This document shows, one piece after another, positions 52,301 through 60,830 of a DNA stretch of 64,000 nucleotides. The position numbers and the translations under genes are program-made. The notes beneath the pieces are model-generated. The model was not told where the DNA came from. It did no database searches and was given only the letters and a program-made list of their open reading frames with translations. Origin of the DNA: Siphonodentalium dalli (taxonomy: Eukaryota > Mollusca > Scaphopoda > Gadilida > Siphonodentaliidae); assembly GCA_032622095.1 (NCBI GenBank), contig CP136068.1, positions 13,313,729 through 13,377,728 of the forward strand. The letters are read 5' to 3'. Every line of letters begins with the position of its first letter. Within the stretch, counting starts at the first letter, position 1.

Positions 52301-54555
52301 CTCCCTCGCGTATGACCGGCAGATAATATGAACCTCCACTGCGTATGACCGGCAGATAATATGTTCAGATGAGAACCTCCCCTATGTATGACCGGATGAT
52401 AATATGAGAACCTCCCTCACGTATAACCGGTGGATAATATGAGAACCTCCCTCGCGTATGACCGGCAGTTAATATGTTCATATGAGAACCTTCCCATCGT
52501 ATGACCGGAGGGTAATATGAGAACCTCCCTCGCGTATGACCGGTGGATAATATGAACCTCCACCGCATATGACCGGCAGATAATATGTTCATATCAGAAC
52601 CTCCCCCGCGTATGACTGGAGGATAATAAGAAAACTTCCCTCGCGTATGACCGGCGGATAATATGAACCTCCACCGCGTATGACCGGCGGATAATATGTT
52701 CATATGAGAACCTCCCCAACGTATGACCGGAGGATAATAAGAGAACCTCCCTCGCGTATGACCGGTGGATAATATGAGAACCTCCCTCGCGCATGACCGG
52801 CGGATAATATGAACCTCCACCGCGTATGACCGGCGGATAATATGTTCATATCAGAACCTCCCCCACATATGATCGGATGATAATATGAGAACTTCCCTTG
52901 CGTATGACCCGCGGATAATATGAACCTCCACCGCGTATGACCGGTGGATAAAATGTTCATATGAGAACCTCCACCGTGTATGACCGGTGGATAATATGAA
53001 CCTCCACCGCGTATGACCGGCGAATAATATGTTCATATCAGAACCTCCCCCATGTATGACCGGAGGATAATATGAGAACCTCCCTCGCATATGACCGGTG
53101 GATAACATGAACCTCCACCGCGTATGACCAGCGAATAATATGTTCATATCAGAACCTCCCCCACGTATGACCGGAGGATAATATGAGAACCTCCCTCGCG
53201 TATGACCGGCAGATAATATGAACCTCCACTGCGTATGACCGGCAGATAATATGTTCATATGAGAACCTCCCCTATGTATGACCGGATGATAATATGAGAA
53301 CCTCCCTCACGTATAACCGGTGGATAATATGAGAACTCCCTCGCGTATGACCGGCAGTTAATATGTTCATATGAGAACCTCCCCATCGTATGACCGGAGG
53401 ATAATATGAGAACCTCCCTCGCGTATGACCGGTGGATAATATGAACCTCCACCACATATGACCGGCAGATAATATGTTCATATCAGAACCTCCCCCGCGT
53501 ATGACTGGAGGATAATAAGAAAACTTCCCTCGCGTATGACCGGCGGACAATATGAACCTCCACCGCGTATGACCGGCGGATAATATGTTCATATGAGAAC
53601 CTCCCCAACGTATGACCGGAGGATAATATGAGAACCTCCCTCGCGTATGACCGGTGGATAATATGAGAACCTCCCTCGCGCATGACCGGCGGATAATATG
53701 AACCTCCACCGCGTATGACCGGCGGATAATATGTTCATATCAGAACCTCCCCCACATATGATCGGAGGATAATATGAGAACTTCCCTTGCGTATGACCGG
53801 CGGATAATATGAACCTCCACCGCGTGTGACCGGTGGATAATATGTTCATATGAGAACCTCCACCGTGTATGACCGGTGGATAATATAAACCTCCGCCGCG
53901 TATGACCGGCGAATAATATGTTCATATCAGAACCTCCCCCATGTATGACCGGAGGATAATATGAGAACCTCCCTCGCATATGACCGGTGGATAACATGAA
54001 CCTCCACCGCGTATGACCAGCGAATAATATGGTCATATCAGAACCTCCCCCACGTATGACCGGAGGATAATATGAGAACATCCCTCGCGTATGACCGGCG
54101 GATAATATGAACCTCCACCGCGTATGACCGGCAGATAATATGTTCATATGAGAACCTCCCCTATGTATGACCGGATGATAATATGAGAACCTCCCTCACG
54201 TATAACCGGTGGATAATATGAGGACCTCCCTCGCGTATCACCGGCAGTTAATATGTTCATATGAGAACCTCCCCATCGTATGACCGGAGGATAATATGAG
54301 AACCTCCCTCGCGTATGACCGGTGGATAATATGAACCTCCACCGCATATGACCGGCAGATAATATGTTCATATCAGAACCTCCCCCGCGTATGACTGGAG
54401 GATAATAAGAAAACTTCCCTCGCGTATGACCGGCGGATAATATGAACCTCCACCATGTATGACCGGCAGATAATATGTTCATATGAGAACCTCCACCGCG
54501 TATTACTGGGAGATAATATGAGAACTTCACCGCATATATGAATGGCGGACACATA
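49310..54555. repeat. Second satellite: 33/43/35 bp modules with ~889 bp higher-order repeats
   Basis: All modules contain GTATGACCGGNGGATAATATG, usually begin with a CGC-type variant, and differ in the tail: AACCTCCAC (33 bp), TTCATATGAGAACCTCCCC (43 bp) or AGAACCTCCCT (35 bp). The three types often follow in order as a ~111 bp trimer. The marker TATGTATGACCGGATGATAA recurs at 50861, 51716, 52383, 53273 and 54162. The spacings 855, 667, 890 and 889 equal about 8, 6, 8 and 8 trimers, less one module in the first case. The left part (49310-50600) is less regular. The array ends in degenerate modules near 54530-54555. The minus strand has open frames in parts, but these are stop-poor repeat translations that are interrupted repeatedly; no gene is called. 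Confidence 0.93.
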
Positions 54556-54695
54556 AGTTTTTAAGTCTATAAACACTATTTGATTTGAATATTCTTTTGA
54601 ATAGTCTTACCATTGACATATTCATTCGTTCAAACCAGTTGATCTATTTTGTAACTTGGCTTTTAGTCGCTGGGCTCCGGTATCTGGGCTTTTAG

Positions 54696-54956
54696 TCACA
54701 ACTGAAATAAAAATAAGTGCGAATATCTTGGAGCTAATTTCTGCAACAATTTCACCGCCTGTTGGACCCATTTGTAAAAAATACATTCCCTGTGTCTAAT
54801 TCTACATTTTGATATACTATACGCCCCATTATATTGAATATACCGGCTGAAATCGATCCTGTAATTGTAAACATCGAGTCTATTTTTAGCTGTTTTATCG
54901 GAGCGTGTTTGCGTGTTCGCCATTACAATATTCGCAATAGAACAGCCATAGTGTAG
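54696..54956 (-). CDS. Candidate terminal exon, unrecognised (possible tail of the integrin-like gene)
   Basis: The minus strand has a fair splice acceptor (ACATTCGTTTTTAG, AG at 54957-54958) followed in phase 0 by 86 codons and a TGA. The translation starts LHYGCSIANIVMANTQTR and is rich in Lys, Arg and Tyr. Phase 0 matches the donor of the transmembrane exon at 55644, about 690 bp upstream on this strand, so it could be the cytoplasmic tail of that gene. However, the integrin GFFKR motif is absent. It could also be a chance open frame or a separate small gene whose ATG is the internal one at 54923. Confidence 0.25.
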   Translation of the reverse strand, partial: LHYGCSIANIVMANTQTRSDKTAKNRLDVYNYRIDFSRYIQYNGAYSISKCRIRHRECIFYKWVQQAVKLLQKLAPRYSHLFLFQL

Positions 54957-55087
54957 CTAAAAACGAATGTACAGTATTCCACTGCGTTATTTGATACCTA
55001 AAACTTGTTGTTTGCTAGTGTATTCATCGAGAAATCTAAATTCTAAACATTAATGTCGAACGCAGTTTTTCGTGTTTGTGGCATTTT

Positions 55088-55500
55088 ATGTTAGGTCAGT
55101 TGTCGACCGAATAATGTAACTTCCGGTGTCCGGTCAGTGACGGGGTTAATATGTGTGGATAGGGCGAATGTGGACCTTTCGCGAGACACCAAAAGGAGCC
55201 CTCTACGCGCTGTATTCCTCGAGATATCGGCCGTCCCACGCAATTTGAAAATCCCGTCCCACAGATTGTCATGCTATCCCAAATTCCACCCCATGTTAGG
55301 TCAGTTGTCGATCAAATAATGCAACTTCTGGTGTCCGGTCAGTGGCGGGGTTAATATGTGTGGATAGGGCGAATGTGGGCCTTTCGTTAGACACCAAAAT
55401 GAGCCCCCTACGCCCTGTATTCCTCGATATATCGGCCGTCCCACGCAATTTGAAATTCTGTCCCGCAGATTGTCGTTTTGTCCCATATCCCATCCCATCC
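55088..55500. repeat. 205 bp tandem duplication (two copies)
   Basis: Copies begin at ATGTTAGGTCAGTTGTCGA (55088 and 55293) and share GGGGTTAATATGTGTGGATA, GGGCGAATGTGG and ATATCGGCCGTCCCACGC. Copy two differs by scattered substitutions (about 10%). A short third trace of the internal CCCGCAGATTGTCATGTCCC motif follows near 55500-55520. Small ORFs on both strands exist in each copy but are not conserved in frame. Origin unknown; it could be a piece of a repeat family. Confidence 0.75.
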
Positions 55501-55643
55501 CGCAGATTGTCATGTCCCTTATCCTATCATATAGCCTATCGCCAGCAAATGTTTAGCGTACCGTTATCCAGAGAATCGCATTGAAATTCCTATTACAGGT
55601 TGTCACATGAACTCACACCTAATATATCATGTTTAGTACGTAC

Positions 55644-55763
55644 GTAGCAGAGAAATGCGATCCCAAGCAGCAGAAACAGTAGACCTCCGACAACAGAAAG
55701 TATCACAATCCATATAGGAACATCCTGCTTCCCGGTTGTCGTTGGATACAACATCGTTTTAGC
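55644..55763 (-). CDS. Exon: integrin-alpha-like transmembrane segment
   Basis: A 120 bp phase-0 exon of 40 codons, bounded by an acceptor (CATCATCCATAG) and a donor (TAC-GTACGT). The translation runs AKTMLYPTTTGKQ, then D, then a hydrophobic span from VPIWIVILSVVGGLL to FLCY. Integrin alpha subunits have VP(L/I)WIIILAVLAGLL at this point, so Pro-Ile/Leu-Trp-Ile-Ile-Leu and the Gly-Leu-Leu match well. The protein would span the plasma membrane once and pair with an integrin beta chain. If the donor is not used, the frame continues for 17 residues (VRTKHDILGVSSCDNL and neighbours) to a stop, giving a short tail without GFFKR. Two further exons on the same strand in the same phase support the assignment. 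Confidence 0.65.
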
Positions 55764-56062
55764 CTATGGATGATGGATAACTTTATTTACAATATGCACG
55801 AATAAAACAATAGCATTCAAGTATAGCAATTATATAGTAATATAGTGTATTGGTGGGGTGGAATATATATACGTGTAACTAATTTATGACATTACACATA
55901 CTCCATGTGGAATTGATGACAGTCAGAGTTTGTTCATCAAATATAACATAACTTGTAAACAGTCGTTGTTTTGACACGAAGATAAGCCAAACGTCTAGAA
56001 AATAACTAGTTTAGAAGCAAATAACATTACTTTTGCAATTTAAAAAATAACTCTTGTTTCGA

Positions 56063-56134
56063 TTAACCCTTTGGCGAGTAGAACGGCATATATGTCGTAT
56101 ATCGGTTGAGGAGTATAACGACATAAATGTCGTT
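56063..56134. mobile_element. piggyBac-like element terminus with hairpin (one end only)
   Basis: TTAACCCTTTGGCGAGTAGA matches the form of piggyBac-group ends: the TTAA target followed by CCCTTT. It is followed by a subterminal perfect palindrome, AACGACATAAATGTCGTT (56117-56134), and a related GGCATATATGTCG. I did not find the opposite end (AAAGGGTTAA) within 1 kb, so this is a solo or truncated terminus if it is one. Confidence 0.3.
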
Positions 56135-57153
56135 TCAGGAAGTGTTGTTTTATGTAGACATAACTTCAATACATCATCTAATTTATAAATTGTAGATAAG
56201 ACAAGTTGTAGATTCTATTTATTACATGATCCAAAACATCGACAAAACATACTTAGATCAACAAATGGGACGCACTAACATTGGCTTCTATAAGGCATGC
56301 GATGAAATTCGGCGTACTTAATGGCGTATATTTAATTACATAACTTTTCAAACACTTCATTCATTATAGTTTGTTGGAACAATGTTGGAAGCCATATTAT
56401 TTTGAGACGTAGCGTACGGAATGTAAATAGACGACAACCCGGAAGTCAAAGGTCACCTGGCACTATTTCCTGTTATTAAACGAACGTTTAATATCACAAT
56501 TTATAGAATGGGTTTATTGAATGGGATAAGGGTAGGATCATGTAATAAATTGTTTTACAGTATTCCGTGGATTGACGGCTTATGATTGCATTATACATAA
56601 TTATTATGTTGCTTTTGTTGTGATGCCATATTTTTTTTTCATTCCGTCCATATACGAAGACCGTATAATATAATACACACATGGCGACGTATGTTAGTTT
56701 CATGGTACCATTGAAGTAAACGTTTGCCACGAGCTACGCAATTCGACAATCCTTATAGCGAGAAGCTGCCAACTATAGGTCACAGCTAATTTGCATTGAT
56801 AAATGGCTATGGTATTGGTGCATTCTGTTGAATTGTTATGGTGATGATAGGGCACAGTTACGTTGTATTTCCGTGTGTGTTGTCATTTTTAGCAGTGTTC
56901 AACTAATCCGAGTGATTTGAGAAAACGGCAGTGTCTATGAGACATGGTTTAGTGAAACGACAGAAGTTCTTGATTACGATCTGTTTTCAAAAGCACAGCC
57001 AATACTAGTATTATAATGTTATAAAAGTAAGTATATATTCTCCTCAATTCATTATACACATAACTGCTCCTTCTCAATTCATTCAGATGAGATGAGGCCG
57101 CCAAAATGACAACTTAAAAATATATAATGGAACGTATTCTTGACAGCATATTG

Positions 57154-57167
57154 CCCCCCCCCCCCCC
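57154..57167. repeat. Poly-C run of 14
   Basis: Uninterrupted C homopolymer in otherwise AT-rich intronic DNA. Length is likely to vary and may be mis-sequenced. Confidence 0.9.
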
Positions 57168-57241
57168 AGCATCATAGCAATTCAACAGGAGCCAACAACA
57201 TCACGAAGGTCCATCATACTTCACCAGATGCTTATACCCAC

Positions 57242-57334
57242 CATGTCCTGTACTGTTGTATTCCATATGGCACTGACATCATTCTGGGGTTGTTTAACCC
57301 GACCAGTTGTTACGAATTCTAGTATACTTCTGTC
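57242..57334 (-). CDS. Exon: integrin-alpha-like membrane-proximal stalk (calf-2 end)
   Basis: A 93 bp phase-0 exon of 31 codons. The acceptor is strong (TTTTCTTTATTCAG, AG at 57335-57336 in reverse) and the donor is ATG-GTGGGT. The translation starts DRSILEFVTTGRVKQ and ends NTTVQDM. In integrin alpha chains the strand after the Cys-rich turn reads similar short hydrophobic-plus-SS/TG-xV patterns just before the linker to the membrane, and this exon sits between the matching exons at 59872 and 55644 in compatible phase. The NTT sequon fits an extracellular position. Another GT at 57238 would give phase 1 and a stop in the next exon, so the chosen donor is preferred. Confidence 0.55.
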
Positions 57335-57912
57335 CTGAATAAAGAAAACTAAATAATAGTTATAAATGTATCGATATACAAGTACAATATTCCTGAATTC
57401 ATAAGAACGAAAAAGAACAAGGTTATGTTAAAATCGTTCCAAGTGGTTTCATTTAACTACGAAATTCATTTGGCCTATGTACAGTAGACACATACACGAA
57501 TGTTTCTCTGGATTTTTGGAAAGAGCAACAACCGAGAGCGCAGTTAAAGGGAATATTTCAAATAGTCTGAGTGACAATATTGTTTATATTTAAACAAATC
57601 CATATATTCAAAATTATTGCCGAACGATTTTAAAACTAATATATGTACTGACTATATGGTACTCTTTACTAATAACTACATGCTACTCGGGCATATTGAA
57701 TATATGGATTGATGAATGATAGCTGAAGAAACTAATACGACAAGTGGCACCTAAAAGTTGTGTATATATACATGTGTACATGTATATATGTGTGTATTGC
57801 TTATAAATTAGATGTGCAGTAGCAAGTAGTTTTTTGATAAATTAGACATGTATAAATTAGACAATTGTGTATGTATAAATAAGAATGTATGTATATATCA
57901 GACATATATAAA

Positions 57913-58036
57913 CTAGACACGGAGCAACATGACACAGGAATACACCAATTTATTTCCCGCTTCCGACAAGTCACGACGGAACAGCGTACATACACCATGT
58001 GACCCAAATGCTGAAGCAGAACATTGATTGCTGTCA
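57913..58036 (-). CDS. Candidate last exon with PAN/apple-like pattern
   Basis: After an acceptor (ATATCGTTACAG) the minus strand is open for 40 codons to a TAG, starting with one leftover base. The translation contains CSASAFGSHGVCTLF, then RRDLSEAGNKLVYSCVML. PAN/apple domains of invertebrate secreted proteins have C-x-(S/A)-x-A-F-x-x-x-G-x-C-x-L near their C-terminal half, so the fit is reasonable. The phase differs from that of the surrounding integrin-like exons, so it would belong to a nested gene or a gene fragment. I did not find a convincing upstream exon, so it may be a relic or chance. Confidence 0.25.
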
Positions 58037-58410
58037 CTGTAACGATATTATTATTTTATAGTACATGTATGTCCACGGATGATGCGATCACATGTGGTGA
58101 CGGCACATATAAGCCATATAGGTTTACAACCAAATCCATTCCCATATTATACATAATGGACAAGATAGCTTGTATCACCGATATATTACGTTTTAATTTA
58201 TATTCTGGGTGGGAATAACAATTTTAAACCAAATTAAAAATAAAGGATAATTACCACGTGATCGACAATTCGAACACGGACCCGTAATAAACGTACAATG
58301 TTGGTGGATAAGCTGATCATTGGGATACTAATGTTAGAGAGAGAACAATGGGATTGCGTTTCAATACGTAGGAATATAGTAGACAGTTGACGCCTGTTCG
58401 AAACTCTCCC

Positions 58411-58660
58411 CATAAACAATCAGAACAGATTTAAAATATTTGCATGTCTGAAACCCGGATTATATTAACTCAGAAAAGATTCAAGATATTCCCGTTTCCG
58501 AAACCCGGACTATAACTACTCAGAACAGATCCAACATATTTCCATTTATGAAGCCCGGTCTATAAACAATCAGAACAGCGTCAAGATATTCCCATTTCTG
58601 AAACCCGGACTATAAACACTCATAAACAATTCGACATAGTGCAGCTTCTGATACTCGGAC
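58411..58660. repeat. 50 bp minisatellite, about five copies
   Basis: Units start at 58411, 58461, 58511, 58561 and 58611, exactly 50 bp apart. The consensus includes TATAAACAATCAGAACAG, CAAGATATTCCC and TGAAACCCGGACTA. Units differ by 10-20%, and the last is degenerate. Confidence 0.85.
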
Positions 58661-58936
58661 TGTTGGATATGCTTGGGTTCGCGGTACCGCTTGCAAAAAT
58701 GGGCACAATACAAAACTATTTTATATGTTGTCAAAATTTGTGTCACTAGGCAAAATAATTGGCAAGTGAGTTCTCAATTCCACACGAAAGTAGACAATAT
58801 GCATCAATATATTGATGCATGTTAGTTCAATGTCCGCGTAAGGTTCGAATATCCACAGCACATAATATATAACATATTCTATAGTATAAACCATTTCAAA
58901 TAGGACGCTCCTAAAAATGTATTTCAACTGTTCCAG

Positions 58937-59026
58937 TTGTTTTTGCCGAGGGTCCGACATGTGTTCTGGATGGTTCTGAGCTTGAATATGATATGAAGTT
59001 CCCGTCTATTGCTCTCGATGCAGGGG
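58937..59026 (+). CDS. Exon-like island, plus strand, unrecognised
   Basis: A plausible acceptor (TTTCAACTGTTCCAG) is followed by an open 90 bp stretch reading VFAEGPTCVLDGSELEYDM and on to a GT in GGGGTAAAG. Codon use looks coding-like. The minus strand is open in the same stretch (SYSSSEPSRTHVGPS), with a pyrimidine-rich CCCCCCTTTACCCCCTGC before it, so strand and reality are uncertain. No family is recognised. Confidence 0.2.
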
Positions 59027-59249
59027 GTAAAGGGGGGTAACTGTATTTGCTAGTATTTAATTTTTATGAATTTTGGGTTGATAAAGGGGAGTCTTTCGTG
59101 TGAATCTGACTATATGTATCACCTTGTGGAAAAAGCTGTTCTAGAACCTGGTTAATATATGTTTGTTGTTCTTGCCATCAATAGCAATTAACACGTCATC
59201 CGTATAGAATACTTGGCCACCAAAACATTATGTGGGCATTTATCTGTAC

Positions 59250-59380
59250 GTTAATACCTATATTATTGTATGTAGTTAATACCTATATTATTGTATGTAG
59301 TTAATACCTATATTATTGTATGTAGTTAATACCTATATTATTGTATGTAGTTAATACCTATATTATTGTATGTAGTTAAT
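59250..59380. repeat. 25 bp minisatellite, about five copies
   Basis: Perfect repeats of GTTAATACCTATATTATTGT plus ATGTA. The lack of any divergence between units means recent expansion or strong homogenisation. Confidence 0.95.
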
Positions 59381-59871
59381 CTGGACTGTTGGTTATGACT
59401 GGGCTCTCGCTTCCGCTTGTTCAGTCGACCAAATGCAACAGTAATTCATATCTTTGAATTATAATTAATCATTAAAATTTATATAGCTAATATGATTTCA
59501 TGAGGCAGGCATGTGTGACTCACAACGAACCCCACCACATTCGTTGCCGATGTCTATACGATGATGAACGTCTGTACAATTATGTTACCCGATTAATCAG
59601 TTACTGTTTTATGCTAATGCATTGAGAACGAACAAGGTTCGTTAAGAGTGTTGCTCTCGGGGTTTCTCCATTGCACATCAGTGTCATATTAGTACAGCCT
59701 ATAGATGTAGTTGCGAGAAAATGTTTTCGAATTGGCTATTTATGATTTTATTTCAAGTCAATTTTGGTCCATCGCTGACCATTGCCATGGGCTTAGAAAC
59801 TTTGAAAAGTGCTGATGTAATAATTCCATTAATAAATTCCACACGTTCTCTGTTGAAATTTACATATTTAC

Positions 59872-59988
59872 CTTGTTTTCTGGTAGAATTCCCTTTGACA
59901 GGCTGAATTTAATTTCGATGTTCTCTTCCGTATGTGCGTCCATGCGGTTTGTATGGCACACAATAAGCGTACAATTCGTGGTACAACC
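59872..59988 (-). CDS. Exon: integrin-alpha-like Cys-rich calf-2 segment
   Basis: A 117 bp phase-0 exon of 39 codons between a strong acceptor (TTATATTTTCAG) and a good donor (AAG-GTAAAT). The translation begins GCTTNCTLIVCHTNRMD and ends FSLSKGILPENK. The spacing C-x3-C-x4-C followed by a short loop and an alternating I.I.F.L strand is the pattern of the integrin alpha calf-2 domain (C....C..L.C..G.L......I....RLW..T), where the last two cysteines form a conserved disulfide. NCT is a possible glycosylation sequon. It reads in phase into 57242-57334 and then 55644-55763, in the order expected from N to C terminus. Confidence 0.6.
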
Positions 59989-60552
59989 CTGAAAATATAA
60001 TTATCAGCCTTAGCATGTAAAATATCGTGACTGCGTTCATGTCTGAAGATACCAACACATATGTGTGTAGCAACACAGAGAGGAAAGCACAGGTGTGTCG
60101 CGAGTATTTAAATGGTTACTGTACGTCATTTTCAATAAATTCCCGGTGATAAAAGCGATCTAATATCGATAATATTTAGAATTTGATTCGAATGTGTATT
60201 TCTGTAAACTTTTAGGTTAAAAGGTTATCTTAAAATCAAAGTTAATAGTTTGATATAAATTTAATTTATGGCTGGAGCTATTAATTAAATTACGAACTTT
60301 TGTGTACAAGACGTAATCAAAATAATTCATGGATGGTGGATTGGGCAACGCGTGGCACACATGGTCGTGTAAAAAAATTGTTGCTACGGGGCGTATATTC
60401 AAGCCACTCAGTGACTTAAATGAGTATATGGGATTAGTATGCATATAATATAACATTTATTTGATATATTTGCTTGAAAACTGTCCAAAAATTACTCGAC
60501 AACGACAATTGGCATTTTAGCATTCCGGCTAATCTGCCATCCATAACATTAC
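59989..60552. other. Probable intronic sequence, nothing recognised
   Basis: AT-rich. A 79-residue minus-strand ORF at 60217-60456 has no splice support or motif. I see no repeat or RNA gene. Confidence 0.4.
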
Positions 60553-60598
60553 ATCGTACTCAAGAGAAATCTGGTTACCTTCTTCTACGACCCAGATA
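60553..60598 (-). CDS. Candidate short upstream exon of the integrin-like gene
   Basis: A pyrimidine-rich acceptor (TTGTTGTTGGCTTCTATAG) is followed by one base and 15 codons, IWVVEEGNQISLEYD, up to a GTAATG donor in phase 0. Joined to the next exon it gives ...SLEYD-GCTTNC, which places a hydrophobic strand directly before the Cys motif, as in integrin alpha chains. The exon is very short, and the stretch is also open on the plus strand, so this is tentative. Confidence 0.3.
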
Positions 60599-60830
60599 CT
60601 ATAGAAGCCAACAACAACAGGTGTGTACAGTATCCTTTAATAAAATGTAATAACAAATCGGAACTTGACGTTATATTTCAGTTTTAGGACCAAGAGTCAA
60701 TACAATGAAGAGTTTACTATTAAATACAAATTGTATTTAGTAGCTTGTAATAATAATTATGTGTGAAATATCACGGAGGGTTCGTAGTACATCGGGAATT
60801 AAGCACTATTATCTTTGAGATAGACATAAT

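Larger units (their letters stand above)
55764..57241 (-). other. Probable intron of the integrin-like gene; no gene seen
   Basis: AT-rich DNA between two phase-0 exons. It holds a piggyBac-like terminus at 56063 and a 14 bp C run at 57154-57167, close to the splice donor of the upstream exon. A 78-residue minus-strand ORF at 56494-56730 has no recognisable features. Confidence 0.5.
57335..59871 (-). other. Probable intron of the integrin-like gene, with minisatellites and exon-like islands
   Basis: About 2.5 kb between two exons of the integrin-like gene. It holds a possible nested PAN-like exon (57913-58036), a 50 bp and a 25 bp tandem repeat, and an exon-like island at 58937. Otherwise AT-rich with nothing recognised; 57335-57912 holds only short AT-rich and TG/TA-rich stretches (TATATACATGTGTACATG near 57760). 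Confidence 0.45.

Noticed and set aside
49310-54555. CRISPR-like array (similar ~24 bp cores with variable tails)
   Set aside because: The variable parts are only three recurring tails and form higher-order repeats, so they are minisatellite modules rather than unique spacers.
56494-56730. 78-codon minus-strand ORF with a weak signal-peptide-like start
   Set aside because: The hydrophobic run is short and mixed, and there is no downstream exon or motif.
58840-58856. tRNA B-box-like GGTTCGAATATCC
   Set aside because: It has extra bases compared with GGTTCGANNCC, and no A box or cloverleaf was found around it.
60217-60456. 79-codon minus-strand ORF
   Set aside because: No motif, no splice support, and frames of this length are expected by chance in DNA of this composition.
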